64,000 nucleotides of DNA from Paraburkholderia metrosideri (lineage in GTDB: Bacteria; Pseudomonadota; Gammaproteobacteria; Burkholderiales; Burkholderiaceae): assembly GCF_904848625.1 (NCBI RefSeq), contig NZ_CAJHCP010000005.1:434001-498000 (forward strand), in the 5' to 3' direction. The translations under genes and the position numbers were made by a program. Position 1 is the first letter of the stretch, and the number at the start of each line of letters is the position of its first letter. Below, one piece after another: positions 28,252 through 36,563 of this stretch. The notes beneath the pieces are model-generated. The model was given only the letters and a program-made list of their open reading frames with translations, ran no database searches and was not told where the DNA came from.

Positions 28252-28726
28252 TGGGTACTCCTGATACGTAAGACGGTGCGTCTTCGGTTGAAGAAGCGGC
28301 CAGGTGGCCGGGCTTTGCATGAAGCCTGACCATTGGATTGAGCGCTCGTGGCGCGGCGCCGGCGCGTGGCCGTTGCAGCATTTGCAGCGCCGGCCGACGA
28401 AAGCAGAAAACGAAAACAGCAAACGGACGATACGCAAAGCGCGGGCATAACGACACGCCAAACTCATTTCATCCGATGTCACGCGCAGCGGCCGTCGCAG
28501 CGTCGATATGAATGAAGCGGGCGCCGCATGCGGGTTATCCGCCGGTGGCGCCAACGTCAGCGCGGTCAGCCCGCTCGTCGCCCACGCTTGCTGATCCGCC
28601 GTGACATCAGTCGACATGATTGCCCAATTGCCATCCGTCGTCGGCTGGCCAAGAATGCGGCCTGTCATCGAACGGATCGCGGCACGAAGCAGGCGACGCC
28701 CGATGGCGCGATTGAAGGAGTCAGTC
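28252..28726. other. Intergenic region between two small secreted-protein genes
   Basis: A 475-bp spacer between divergent starts. It must carry both promoters. No additional gene, repeat or recognisable operator was found; the frames crossing it have no ribosome sites. Confidence 0.45.
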
Positions 28727-29020
28727 ATGAAGAAGTTGCTCGCCGCCGTGTTGCTGTGCTGTGCGTCCACCGTCACGTTTGCCCAGGCCGTTGCGCCGCA
28801 GGGCGGCAATCCGCAGCGGATGGAACGGATGGTCCAGCAGTTGCAAACCCGCTTTGCCACCGCGAATACCACGCACGATCGCAAGCTCACCAAAGATCAG
28901 GCCGCTGCCGGCATGCCGATGGTCGCGAAACATTTCGATGAAATCGACGCGCAGAAGGCGGGCTACATCACGTTGCCGCAGATCGAGGCATTCGTGCAGG
29001 AACGCGCGGCAGCGCACTGA
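28727..29020 (+). CDS. Secreted protein with degenerate EF-hands
   Basis: A 97-aa exported protein. AAGGAG at 28715-28720 fixes the ATG. Signal peptide residues 1-20 (MKKLLAAVLLCCASTVTFAQA). The mature part has two EF-hand-like helix-loop-helix units: NTTHDRKLTKDQ (residues ~48-59) and DAQKAGYITLPQ (~74-85). Compared with the canonical 12-residue loop, position 12 is Gln instead of Glu in both, and other Ca2+-ligand positions are changed, so calcium binding may be weak or lost. It lies 63 bp upstream of an OmpR/EnvZ-like pair on the same strand and may be co-transcribed with it. Confidence 0.75.
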   Translation: MKKLLAAVLLCCASTVTFAQAVAPQGGNPQRMERMVQQLQTRFATANTTHDRKLTKDQAAAGMPMVAKHFDEIDAQKAGYITLPQIEAFVQERAAAH

Positions 29021-29083
29021 AACGCGCGCCATTTGCTCAGGATTGCGGTATTTTCTGGAATGCCAGAATCGAGGAGCTTTCGG

Positions 29084-29797
29084 ATGGATCGCCCCGCCAA
29101 AATCATCGTGCTTGACGACGAAGTCGAACTGCGCAACATGCTGCAGCGGTTTCTGCGCAGCCACGGTTTCGACGTGCGCGTCGCCGAAGACAGCAAGCGT
29201 CTGGACCGTTATCTGGAGCGCGAACCGTTCGATCTGCTGGTACTCGATCTGATGATCGGTGAAGAGAACGGCCTCGAAATCTGCGCACGCCTCAGAGAGC
29301 AGGGGCAGACGCTGCCCATTCTGATGCTGACCGCGAAGGGCGATCCGCTCGACCGCGTGGTCGGCCTCGAAACCGGTGCCGACGACTATCTCGCCAAACC
29401 GTTTCTGCCGCGCGAACTGGTGGCGCGTATCAATGCGCTGTTGCGCCGCCAGAAGATCGCATCGGGCGATGTCACCGTGACCTCGCAAAGCGTGCGCTTC
29501 GGCAACTTCACGGTCGATGTCGGCAAACAGCAGCTTGCGCGCGCGGGCGAGTTGCTGGAGATTCATTCCGCGCAGATGTTGTTGCTGGTTGCGCTCGCGT
29601 CGTCGCCGAACCGCCCAGTCAGCCGCGACAATCTGCTCGCGCGCGCACGGGGCCGCGACCACGATGCGCTCGATCGCAGCATCGACGTGCAAGTGTTGCG
29701 GCTGCGGCAGATCGTCGAGGACGATCCGTCCAAACCGCGTTTCATCAAGACCGTGTGGGGCGTCGGCTACATGCTGGTGGCCGACGTCGATTCATGA
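29084..29797 (+). CDS. OmpR-like response regulator
   Basis: A 237-aa response regulator: receiver (VLDDEVELRNML; phospho-acceptor Asp in LLVLDLMIGEENG; MLTAKGDP; LAKPFLPRELVARI) and winged-helix output domain ending VWGVGYMLVADVDS. The text is closer to OmpR of enteric bacteria than to the metal-type regulator at 19085. GAGGAG at 29071-29076 supports this ATG; the frame to 29033 adds 17 unlikely residues. Its stop overlaps the kinase start by ATGA. Confidence 0.92.
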   Translation: MDRPAKIIVLDDEVELRNMLQRFLRSHGFDVRVAEDSKRLDRYLEREPFDLLVLDLMIGEENGLEICARLREQGQTLPILMLTAKGDPLDRVVGLETGADDYLAKPFLPRELVARINALLRRQKIASGDVTVTSQSVRFGNFTVDVGKQQLARAGELLEIHSAQMLLLVALASSPNRPVSRDNLLARARGRDHDALDRSIDVQVLRLRQIVEDDPSKPRFIKTVWGVGYMLVADVDS

Positions 29798-31182
29798 CCC
29801 GTCCGCTGCTGCGCAGGCTGCTGCCGAGAACACTGCTGGCGCGCAACATCGTGCTGCTGATCGTGCTCGTGATGCTGAGCCAGATCTGCTCGATCGCGGT
29901 GCTGCTGCATTACGTGCAGCGGCCTCGCGTCGAGCGCGCGGCGACCGTGTTCGCCACCTACGTGACGACGCTCGACAGCGTGCTCGAAGCCACGCCGGCG
30001 CGCGCGCGTGCCGCGCTGACGACGCGCCTCGATGCCCGCGCGCAACTGCCTGCCGGGGCCGCCGAAGAACCGCCGCCGAATGTCGCGCGGGCGTATCGCA
30101 CGTATCAGCGCGACCTGTTTCTCGACAGCCTGCGCGCGCATCTGCCCGCCGATATGCCGGCGCGCTGGCAAACCGAAGGCGGTCAGCGTCTGTGGATCCG
30201 GATGCACGCGCCTACCGACGCGCCGAACGCGCCGTACTGGATCGCGCTGCCGATCCCCGAGGACGCGCAGGGCAGCGGGCTCGAAGCGGCGATCGTGCTG
30301 TCGCTCGGCCTGGGCATTCTGGCCGCGCTGGCCGGTTATGCAATCCAGCTTCACCTGAACGAGCCGCTGCAGGAACTGGCGCGCGCGGCGCGCCATGTGA
30401 GCGCCGGCAAAACGCCCGCACCGTTGCCGACCGACGGCCCCACCGAAATCGCTGCCGTGAGCCGCGCTTTCAACCAGATGACGCAGACGTTGCAGGAGGC
30501 CGAGGCGACCCGCGCGTTGATGCTGGCCGGCATCTCGCACGACATCCGCACGCCGCTGACCAAGCTGCGCCTCTCGATGGCGATGGCAATGCCCGACGGC
30601 AGCGACAGCAGTTTCGTGGTCGCCGCCGAGTCCTATCTCGATCAGATCGAGACGATCCTGCAGCAGTTCATGGACTACGCAGGCAGTGGCGAACGTGAGG
30701 CGCCGCAGCCCGGCGATCTGAATGCGCTGATCGAACGGTTAGCGGGTGACTTCGCGGGGCTGGGGCATGAGTTCGAGTTGTCGCTGACGAAGCTGCCGGC
30801 GCTGGGCTATCGGCCGATCAGCATGATGCGGCTTCTGATGAATCTGATGCAGAACGCGATTGTGTACGGGAAGACGGGGCTGGCGGTGCGAAGCTGGGTG
30901 GCCGCAGACGTGAGCCTGAAGGCCGGAGGCGCTGCGAAACAAGGGCAAACGGTGATTGTCGCCGTCGGCGATCGTGGCAACGGTCTGTCCGCGCAGGAAC
31001 TGGAGCAACTGAAAGCGCCTTTTCAGCGTGGCCGCAATGCCCGCTCGCATAGCGGCGGCACCGGGTTAGGGCTGTCGATCGTCGAGCGGATCGCGCGGCT
31101 GCATGGCGGCAGCCTGCAGTTTCATGCCCGTGACGGCGGCGGACTGGAGGTCTGGGTGGTGTTGCCAATCAAGGCCGCATGA
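29794..31182 (+). CDS. EnvZ-like sensor histidine kinase
   Basis: A 462-aa membrane kinase partnered with the preceding regulator. Helix 1 spans residues ~12-38, a ~125-residue periplasmic domain follows, helix 2 sits near 165-185, then HAMP. The H-box LMLAGISHDIRTPLTKLRLSM closely follows the EnvZ pattern; N-box LLMNLMQNAIVYG and G-box GTGLGLSIVERI complete the catalytic core. The stimulus is unknown; osmotic or envelope signals would fit the family. The upstream secreted EF-hand-like protein is a possible accessory. Confidence 0.92.
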   Translation: MTRPLLRRLLPRTLLARNIVLLIVLVMLSQICSIAVLLHYVQRPRVERAATVFATYVTTLDSVLEATPARARAALTTRLDARAQLPAGAAEEPPPNVARAYRTYQRDLFLDSLRAHLPADMPARWQTEGGQRLWIRMHAPTDAPNAPYWIALPIPEDAQGSGLEAAIVLSLGLGILAALAGYAIQLHLNEPLQELARAARHVSAGKTPAPLPTDGPTEIAAVSRAFNQMTQTLQEAEATRALMLAGISHDIRTPLTKLRLSMAMAMPDGSDSSFVVAAESYLDQIETILQQFMDYAGSGEREAPQPGDLNALIERLAGDFAGLGHEFELSLTKLPALGYRPISMMRLLMNLMQNAIVYGKTGLAVRSWVAADVSLKAGGAAKQGQTVIVAVGDRGNGLSAQELEQLKAPFQRGRNARSHSGGTGLGLSIVERIARLHGGSLQFHARDGGGLEVWVVLPIKAA

Positions 31183-31244
31183 AGGCCGCCTGAAGGCCGC
31201 GTGACGCCTCTGAACCCAACGCGAGGATGCCGCGCTGTCACGAC

Positions 31245-31511
31245 TCACTCGCGGTCCAGCCACGCATCCAGACCGACGCGGAACGCCACGCCCGCGATCA
31301 CCGGCACGGTCAGCATCAGGATGATGCCGAAGTTCGCAATCGGGTCGCCGTACATGATCGTGCTGTACAGCACGACGGTCGCCACGATCGCGAAAACCAC
31401 GAAGCCGACCGCGACCATCATCAGATTGCGCACGGTCACCGTCAGCGTCTTGCGTTTGGCCACGGCTGGCTTGGTGCTGGCAGGGGAAGCGTCGTCGTGT
31501 TGGGCAGGCAT
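31245..31511 (-). CDS. Small two-helix membrane protein
   Basis: An 88-aa protein of unknown function: a soluble Ala/Lys-rich N-terminus (~28 residues), then two membrane helices (LMMVAVGFVVFAIVATVVLY and IANFGIILMLTVPVIAGVAF) and a short acidic end. The frame allows eight more residues to 31535; ATG 31511 is the simpler start. Convergent with the EnvZ-like gene, 62 bp apart. Confidence 0.65.
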   Translation of the reverse strand: MPAQHDDASPASTKPAVAKRKTLTVTVRNLMMVAVGFVVFAIVATVVLYSTIMYGDPIANFGIILMLTVPVIAGVAFRVGLDAWLDRE

Positions 31512-32260
31512 GATGGGTCTCGTAGCTGAAAACAATCCGTAAGACGTGCAATGAAGGCCGTTCGCGACACGGGTCGCAATGAAGGCGCGCGACCGGCATC
31601 ATAACCGCACGCGCTGGCGCTCCGCAGATCGGCTCGTGCGAGCCGTCGTTGATTCGACGATCCTGCGGAGAGGGACGCTGCGCTCATGTTGAACGGGAAG
31701 CCGGGGCCGGCGCGCGGCCGCTCTTTGCATCAATATAAGCCGCATTGCCGGTAGCGGGATGAAATGTGCGATTTGCGTGTGCACGGGGTCCGCTGCGTCC
31801 GCTGCGCGTCGCTGAAACTGTCCCGCGCGGCGCCGGCTCGTTCTTCGGCGTGTCGGCGGCGCGGCACCGGCCTGCCACTTGTTTCAGGCGATAGCATCGG
31901 CGGCGGGGCTTCTATCGGCGAAGTTTCGGTCGCGCATCCTGCCCGCAGACCGGCTGCATAGAGCTAGACGGCGAGTCTCCCCGTGTTCGTTGTCATCTTT
32001 CCACCCCCGCGCTGGTAGCGGATGAATTCTATCGATTTCGCCAGATCGAGGGATGCAGGCAGCATCGCTGTATCGCGGCATGGCTCGAACGGTTCAGGCG
32101 TTTGATCCATTCGAGGAATCGCGATGAAAATCGTCTTGCGCCTCGCGCCGTTTTAAAGAATCCACTAACCTTGTCGGGCACAACCGCCCCACGCGCTTGT
32201 GCGTCCCTCAACAGCGTCCGGCTTGCGCCGGGATGCCAACGTGTCGAGCGTAATCATCCG
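31512..32260. other. Intergenic region, no gene recognised
   Basis: A 749-bp spacer between divergent genes (small membrane protein and DyP peroxidase). Several short frames occur on both strands, none with a ribosome site plus plausible composition. The DyP promoter must lie within it. No repeat or RNA gene was identified. Confidence 0.45.
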
Positions 32261-33220
32261 ATGCCTAACGACCTTCCAGAACCGCAAGCTGTCTGCAATC
32301 CGATCACCCGCAGCGCCATTTTCATTGTCGCCACGCTGACGCCCGGCGACGACCACGCGGACACCGTGCGCTCGTTGTGCCCCGATATCGCCGCGCTGGT
32401 CCGCGCGGTCGGCACGCGCGTGCCGACGGGCAACCTGTCGTGTGTCTGCGGATTTGGTTCCGCTGCCTGGGACACGCTTTTCGGCACCCCACGCCCGGCA
32501 GCGCTGCACCCGTTTCGCGAATTCGGCGACGGCAAACGTCGCGCTATCGGCACGCCCGGCGACATCCTGCTGCATATTCGCGCCGATCACATGGACCTCT
32601 GCTTCGAACTCGCCGCGTTATTGATGCAACGCCTGGCCGGTGCGGTGACCGTGGTCGACGAAGTGCACGGCTTTCGCTATTTCGATCTGCGCGACATGGT
32701 GGGTTTCGTCGACGGCACGGAGAACCCGCGAGGGCGCGAAGCATTCGATTTCGCTGTGATCGGCGCGCAGGACCCCGGCTTCGCGGGTGGCAGTTATGTG
32801 ATCGTGCAGAAGTATCTGCATGACATGGTGGCGTGGGACACGCTGCCGGTCGAGGCGCAGGAGCGCATTATCGGCCGTAAAAAACTCTCCGATGTCGAAC
32901 TCGACGAAGCGGTCAAACCGTCGTCGTCGCACAGTTCGCTGACCACGATCGAAAAGGACGGCCAGGAAGTCAAAATCCTGCGGCACAACATGGCGTTCGG
33001 CCGGCCCGGCGCGGGCGAGTTCGGCACTTATTTTATCGGTTACGCCAATTCGCCTGAGCCGACCGAACAGATGCTGGAAAACATGTTCGTGGGCCGGCCG
33101 CCTGGCAACTACGACCGGCTTCTCGATTACAGCCGCGCGGTGACCGGCGGGCTGTTCTTCGTTCCGTCGGAGCCGTTGCTCGAAGCGCTGGCCGACCGCA
33201 AGCCGGCGGCGGTTGGCTGA
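32261..33220 (+). CDS. DyP-type heme peroxidase (YfeX-like)
   Basis: A 319-aa dye-decolorising peroxidase. The family motif GxxDG is present as GFVDGTENP (distal Asp), and the proximal heme His is expected in ILRHNMAFG. Overall text follows the E. coli YfeX type. It oxidises substrates with H2O2 and may act on porphyrins or lignin-like phenolics; the substrate is not readable. There is no Tat signal and no encapsulin gene nearby, so it is probably cytoplasmic. The frame extends to 32102, but MPNDLPEPQAVC is the family-like start. A heptanucleotide array begins 8 bp after the stop. Confidence 0.93.
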   Translation: MPNDLPEPQAVCNPITRSAIFIVATLTPGDDHADTVRSLCPDIAALVRAVGTRVPTGNLSCVCGFGSAAWDTLFGTPRPAALHPFREFGDGKRRAIGTPGDILLHIRADHMDLCFELAALLMQRLAGAVTVVDEVHGFRYFDLRDMVGFVDGTENPRGREAFDFAVIGAQDPGFAGGSYVIVQKYLHDMVAWDTLPVEAQERIIGRKKLSDVELDEAVKPSSSHSSLTTIEKDGQEVKILRHNMAFGRPGAGEFGTYFIGYANSPEPTEQMLENMFVGRPPGNYDRLLDYSRAVTGGLFFVPSEPLLEALADRKPAAVG

Positions 33221-33227
33221 GGCCGCG

Positions 33228-33325
33228 GCTAACCGCTAACCGCTAACCGCTAACCGCTAACCGCTAACCGCTAACCGCTAACCGCTAACCGCTAACCGCT
33301 AACCGCTGACTGCTGACTGCTGACT
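33228..33325. repeat. Heptanucleotide tandem array (11 + 3 variant copies)
   Basis: Eleven perfect copies of GCTAACC (33228-33304) are followed by three copies of the two-substitution variant GCTGACT (33305-33325). The array fills the gap between the stop codons of the convergent DyP and GT87-like genes. A 7-bp unit would be expected to change copy number by replication slippage. Confidence 0.97.
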
Positions 33326-33331
33326 GCGCAC

Positions 33332-34594
33332 TCATGGCGTGACAGGATGATCGTTAAGCGCGCGGCCGAGCTGCACTGTTTCGCCGCGATCCGCACTCTC
33401 CTCGTTGGCGACCGGGCCGCGCGCCGCTGGAGATCGCGCGGCCCTCCGCACGATGACCGCCAGCAGCGCGCCGAGCACCCACGGCCCAATCTGAATGGGC
33501 ACGGCCTTGACGATGGGCGACATCAGCAATGGCAACAGCCACGCGGCGACTAGCACTTCGCGGTCGCCGCGCAACCAGCCGTCGCGCAAGCCGCCCAGCG
33601 CGAGCCACGCGATCGGAAAAGCCAGCCATGCGAGGTCGTAGTCGAACAGGTATGGGCTGATCAGGAAAGTTGCGGTCATCAGCGCGGCGCCGCGTAACTG
33701 CCAGTCCCGGCAGTGGCGCCAGACGCGCCAGACAACGAGCGTCGCGCCGACCGCGACCACGGCATGAACGGCATACGCGCCTGCGACGGGCAGGCCGAGC
33801 AGGCGTCCAAAGGCGAACACGGTGGGCATCTTTGCCCATGGAAGCAGGCCCGTTTCCAGAAAATGGCGCGCGAAGCCGAGGCTGGCCACACAGGCCTTCA
33901 ACGTGCCGACTCCCAGTACGGCAGTGCCGATCGCCGTGAACAGAATGGCCGTCACGGCTGCGGTAATGAGCGTGCTCCATGCGCCGATGGCGATCAACGC
34001 GACCGGAAAGAGCAACGCCAGATGAGGTTTGATCGCGAGCAAGCCAACCAGGACGCCTGCAAGAATGGGACGCCGCGGCAGGCACATCAGCGCTGCGCCC
34101 GCGAGCGAGGCGGTGAGGAACGCGTTCTGGCCGTGAAAGAAATTCATCCACAAACCAGAAAAGGCGGCGAGGTAACACCACGCCGTTTTATTGCGGACAA
34201 CCCGGTATAGCAGCACGACATAGCAAGCCAGCGTGGCCAGTATGAAACTCAGGTACGCGACCAGATAAGGCAGAAAGGCCAGCGGCAGAATGACCAGATA
34301 GAACGCGGGCGGGTAATACCAGACAAAGAGACTGTTTAGCCGTGGGACGGCGATTTTTTCTGCGTCGGATATCAGGCGGATGTCATAGGCGTCGGCCGGA
34401 TGGCCTGTCAGACCGAGATGGGACGCTCCCCAGAACGTAATGAAGTCGTAGCCGAGCGGTTTGCCTTTTATATCGATCATGTGTTTCGACAGCACGACCC
34501 AGACAACGGCAATCGCAATGAACAACGTCAGGATGATGCGAGGGTAATGAGAAAGGCGCCTCTCATTGAGCCAATGCGTGTTGCGTTCCATCAT
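33332..34594 (-). CDS. GT87-like membrane glycosyltransferase (DUF2029)
   Basis: A 420-aa polytopic membrane protein with about ten helices. The pattern of the GT-C/GT87 family is seen: after helix 1, a periplasmic loop with DFITFWGASHLGLTG and the acidic DAYD, where the catalytic acid is expected, and the downstream block AAFSGLWMNFFHGQNAF, which fits the GQN signature of DUF2029 proteins. Characterised relatives use polyprenyl-phosphate mannose to mannosylate glycolipids. The Arg/Gln-rich C-terminus (~40 residues) is cytoplasmic. GGGGA precedes the first ATG; a second ATG is adjacent. Somewhat lower GC than neighbours. Confidence 0.8.
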   Translation of the reverse strand: MMERNTHWLNERRLSHYPRIILTLFIAIAVVWVVLSKHMIDIKGKPLGYDFITFWGASHLGLTGHPADAYDIRLISDAEKIAVPRLNSLFVWYYPPAFYLVILPLAFLPYLVAYLSFILATLACYVVLLYRVVRNKTAWCYLAAFSGLWMNFFHGQNAFLTASLAGAALMCLPRRPILAGVLVGLLAIKPHLALLFPVALIAIGAWSTLITAAVTAILFTAIGTAVLGVGTLKACVASLGFARHFLETGLLPWAKMPTVFAFGRLLGLPVAGAYAVHAVVAVGATLVVWRVWRHCRDWQLRGAALMTATFLISPYLFDYDLAWLAFPIAWLALGGLRDGWLRGDREVLVAAWLLPLLMSPIVKAVPIQIGPWVLGALLAVIVRRAARSPAARGPVANEESADRGETVQLGRALNDHPVTP

Positions 34595-34729
34595 CGTGTC
34601 CCCGGACTCCGTTTTTTTTGAATGGTCGCGTTGCTAACGGCAGCATTCTTCAGAGTATAGGGGACACAGATTTGGCCGGTCGAATGCAAATTGACCGATG
34701 GTGTGCATGCTGGCGCTGCGGCTTCCCGG

Positions 34730-34831
34730 CTAGTGCGTACCCATTACCCTTAAAAGCGCGAATGCCAGCGACAACAGCACCACAATCACGCCCGTCGCCA
34801 TAGCCAGGCGATCAGCTAACAGTCGGCGCAT
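34730..34831 (-). CDS. 33-aa single-helix membrane protein, cox cluster
   Basis: A short gene encoding MRRLLADRLAMATG followed by VIVVLLSLAFALL, one hydrophobic helix flanked by a basic N-terminus and ending RVMGTH. AGGAGA at 34838-34843 gives a well-spaced ribosome site, and it overlaps the stop codon of the flavocytochrome gene, so translation is probably coupled. The positive N-terminus predicts the C-terminus outside. Small one-helix proteins of this kind stabilise respiratory complexes (CydX, CcoQ-like), which is the likely but unproven role. Confidence 0.6.
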   Translation of the reverse strand: MRRLLADRLAMATGVIVVLLSLAFALLRVMGTH

Positions 34832-34841
34832 CGCAATTCTC

Positions 34842-36167
34842 CTAAACGAAGCTATAGCGTTCGGAATGGTATCGGGCGAGCGGCACTTTCATCTCGCCCA
34901 GTGCAGTTTCAATCGCGTCCATCATCACATCCGGTCCGCAGATGAAGTACTCGTGATCCGCATACGCAGGCGGCAGGTGACGTTTAAACACGTCAGCGGT
35001 TATGCGGCCGCGTTCTCCGCTCCAGTCCTCGGGCGGCTGCGACAGAACATAAACGATCTTCAGATCGAGCCTTGTTTTAAGCGTGTCGAGTTCATCGCGG
35101 AAGGTCAGCGTGTCCCAGTCCTTGCCGCCATACAGCAGCACCAGCGGACGCGGGTCGCCACGATCCGCGAGAGTGCGGATCATGCTCATCATCGGTGTGA
35201 TACCGATGCCGCCTGCAATCAGCACATGCATGTCGGTCGGATTGCCGATCGTGAATGCGCCATACGGACCATCGAGATAAATGCGCTGGCCGACGGCCAC
35301 GGCTTTGACCGCGTTGGTGAAATCGCCGAGATTGCGGATCGTCATGTCGACACGGCCATCCGGTGCTTCGGCGCTCGATGAGAACGAGAACGGATGCCCG
35401 GTGATCCTGAATGGGCTCGCCCACAACGTGAGCCAGCCGAATTGCCCCGGCTTGAAGCGAAAACCGGCGTGACCGTCGGGCCGCATGACGAGCGTGACGG
35501 TGTCACCGCGTTCCATACGGACTTCGGCGACCCGGTACGGACGCCGCAGCATGAAAAGCGGCTTGAACAGACGCACATACAGCAGCAGCGCGATCCAGAA
35601 AACCGTCATGCCGATCCACAACGCGCGCTTGAACGGATCGACCAGATAGAAGCCCCAGCCGACCATATGCAGCATCCCCGCGAACACGGCAGTCAACGCG
35701 AGCACGATATGCGACAGATGCCAGAGTTCGTAACGGATCTTCAACTGCTTGCGCCACAATGCGGTGACGACCAGAACAATCAGCGAGCCGATCGACAGCG
35801 CCGCGAAACGCGCGCCCCACGGAATATCCCACACGGAATCGGGCAGCGCGACCGACTCCGAGCCGATCGCGATCAGGATCAGCGGATGCACGACGACCAG
35901 CGCGACCGCCATCAGCGAAATGCGCCGGTGGAAGTGGTAGATGACGTCCTCGCCCCACGGTTCGGTCACGTAGCGAAAGCGCGCGGTGAGGCCGAATTGC
36001 AGCCCCATCATTGCCAGACCTGAATAGCCGAGCGCTACCGAGAACTCGGTGCCGAAGTTGCGCGCGGGCGGCAGCTTGCCCGCGAGTAGCGCGAACAGCG
36101 GCGCGAGAATGAACAGCAGATAGATGGCGGACCAGATGGCCTTGCGCACGAGATCGCGATGCTGCAT
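34842..36167 (-). CDS. Ferric-reductase-like flavocytochrome b (FAD/NAD domains)
   Basis: A 441-aa protein with an N-terminal ferric-reductase/NOX-like membrane domain (about six helices; His pairs in YHFHRRISLMAVALVVVH and LWHLSHIVLAL spaced as heme b ligands) and a C-terminal FNR-like reductase: FAD motif HPFSFSSS, NAD(P) motif IAGGIGITPMMSM, and CGPDVMMD. It could move electrons from NAD(P)H through FAD and two hemes across the membrane. GAGAGGA supports ATG 36167; a GTG at 36218 would add 17 residues. It is fourth in the oxidase gene set. Confidence 0.85.
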   Translation of the reverse strand: MQHRDLVRKAIWSAIYLLFILAPLFALLAGKLPPARNFGTEFSVALGYSGLAMMGLQFGLTARFRYVTEPWGEDVIYHFHRRISLMAVALVVVHPLILIAIGSESVALPDSVWDIPWGARFAALSIGSLIVLVVTALWRKQLKIRYELWHLSHIVLALTAVFAGMLHMVGWGFYLVDPFKRALWIGMTVFWIALLLYVRLFKPLFMLRRPYRVAEVRMERGDTVTLVMRPDGHAGFRFKPGQFGWLTLWASPFRITGHPFSFSSSAEAPDGRVDMTIRNLGDFTNAVKAVAVGQRIYLDGPYGAFTIGNPTDMHVLIAGGIGITPMMSMIRTLADRGDPRPLVLLYGGKDWDTLTFRDELDTLKTRLDLKIVYVLSQPPEDWSGERGRITADVFKRHLPPAYADHEYFICGPDVMMDAIETALGEMKVPLARYHSERYSFV

Positions 36168-36224
36168 GAGTCCTCTCTCCACGGCTGTGAAATCTCGCCA
36201 CTCGTCATTGCCGCTCACCCCGAC

Positions 36225-36563
36225 TCAGATACAGGTGGTCAGCAACAGCGCAGGTCCAAACGTAATCACCGTGGCGGCCAGCGCTGCGATCAGCGTCCAT
36301 ATGACGACGGTGTGCAGGAACGCGCCGATACGCTCGGGTCCGGGGTCGCGGCCCGCCGCAACCCGGTGACGCCATAGCCAGCCAATCGCAATCAGATGCA
36401 GCACCAGCACGATGGCCAGGCTCACACGCAGCGGTCCGGCCGGCCAGCCAAACGCGCAACCTATCGCGTGCAACGCATAAAGAATCACCAGCGCGAGACA
36501 CCAGATCGTGAAGCCCACAGCAAGCCACCACAGACGCCTCGGCGACAGCGGTTGTCCGTTCAT
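36225..36563 (-). CDS. Three-helix membrane protein of the oxidase cluster
   Basis: A 112-aa membrane protein, unrecognised, with three hydrophobic helices (WWLAVGFTIWCLALVILYAL; LRVSLAIVLVLHLIAIGWLW; VVIWTLIAALAATVITFGP) and basic loops. Its ATG overlaps the stop of the fused oxidase subunit by ATGA, so it is very likely an oxidase-associated subunit or assembly factor. The Cys/His content is low (single His in helix 2 and loop), so it is not an obvious heme protein. Confidence 0.7.
   Translation of the reverse strand: MNGQPLSPRRLWWLAVGFTIWCLALVILYALHAIGCAFGWPAGPLRVSLAIVLVLHLIAIGWLWRHRVAAGRDPGPERIGAFLHTVVIWTLIAALAATVITFGPALLLTTCI

Noticed and set aside
33228..33325. Possible CRISPR array
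   Set aside because: Contiguous 7-bp units with no spacers and no cas genes nearby.
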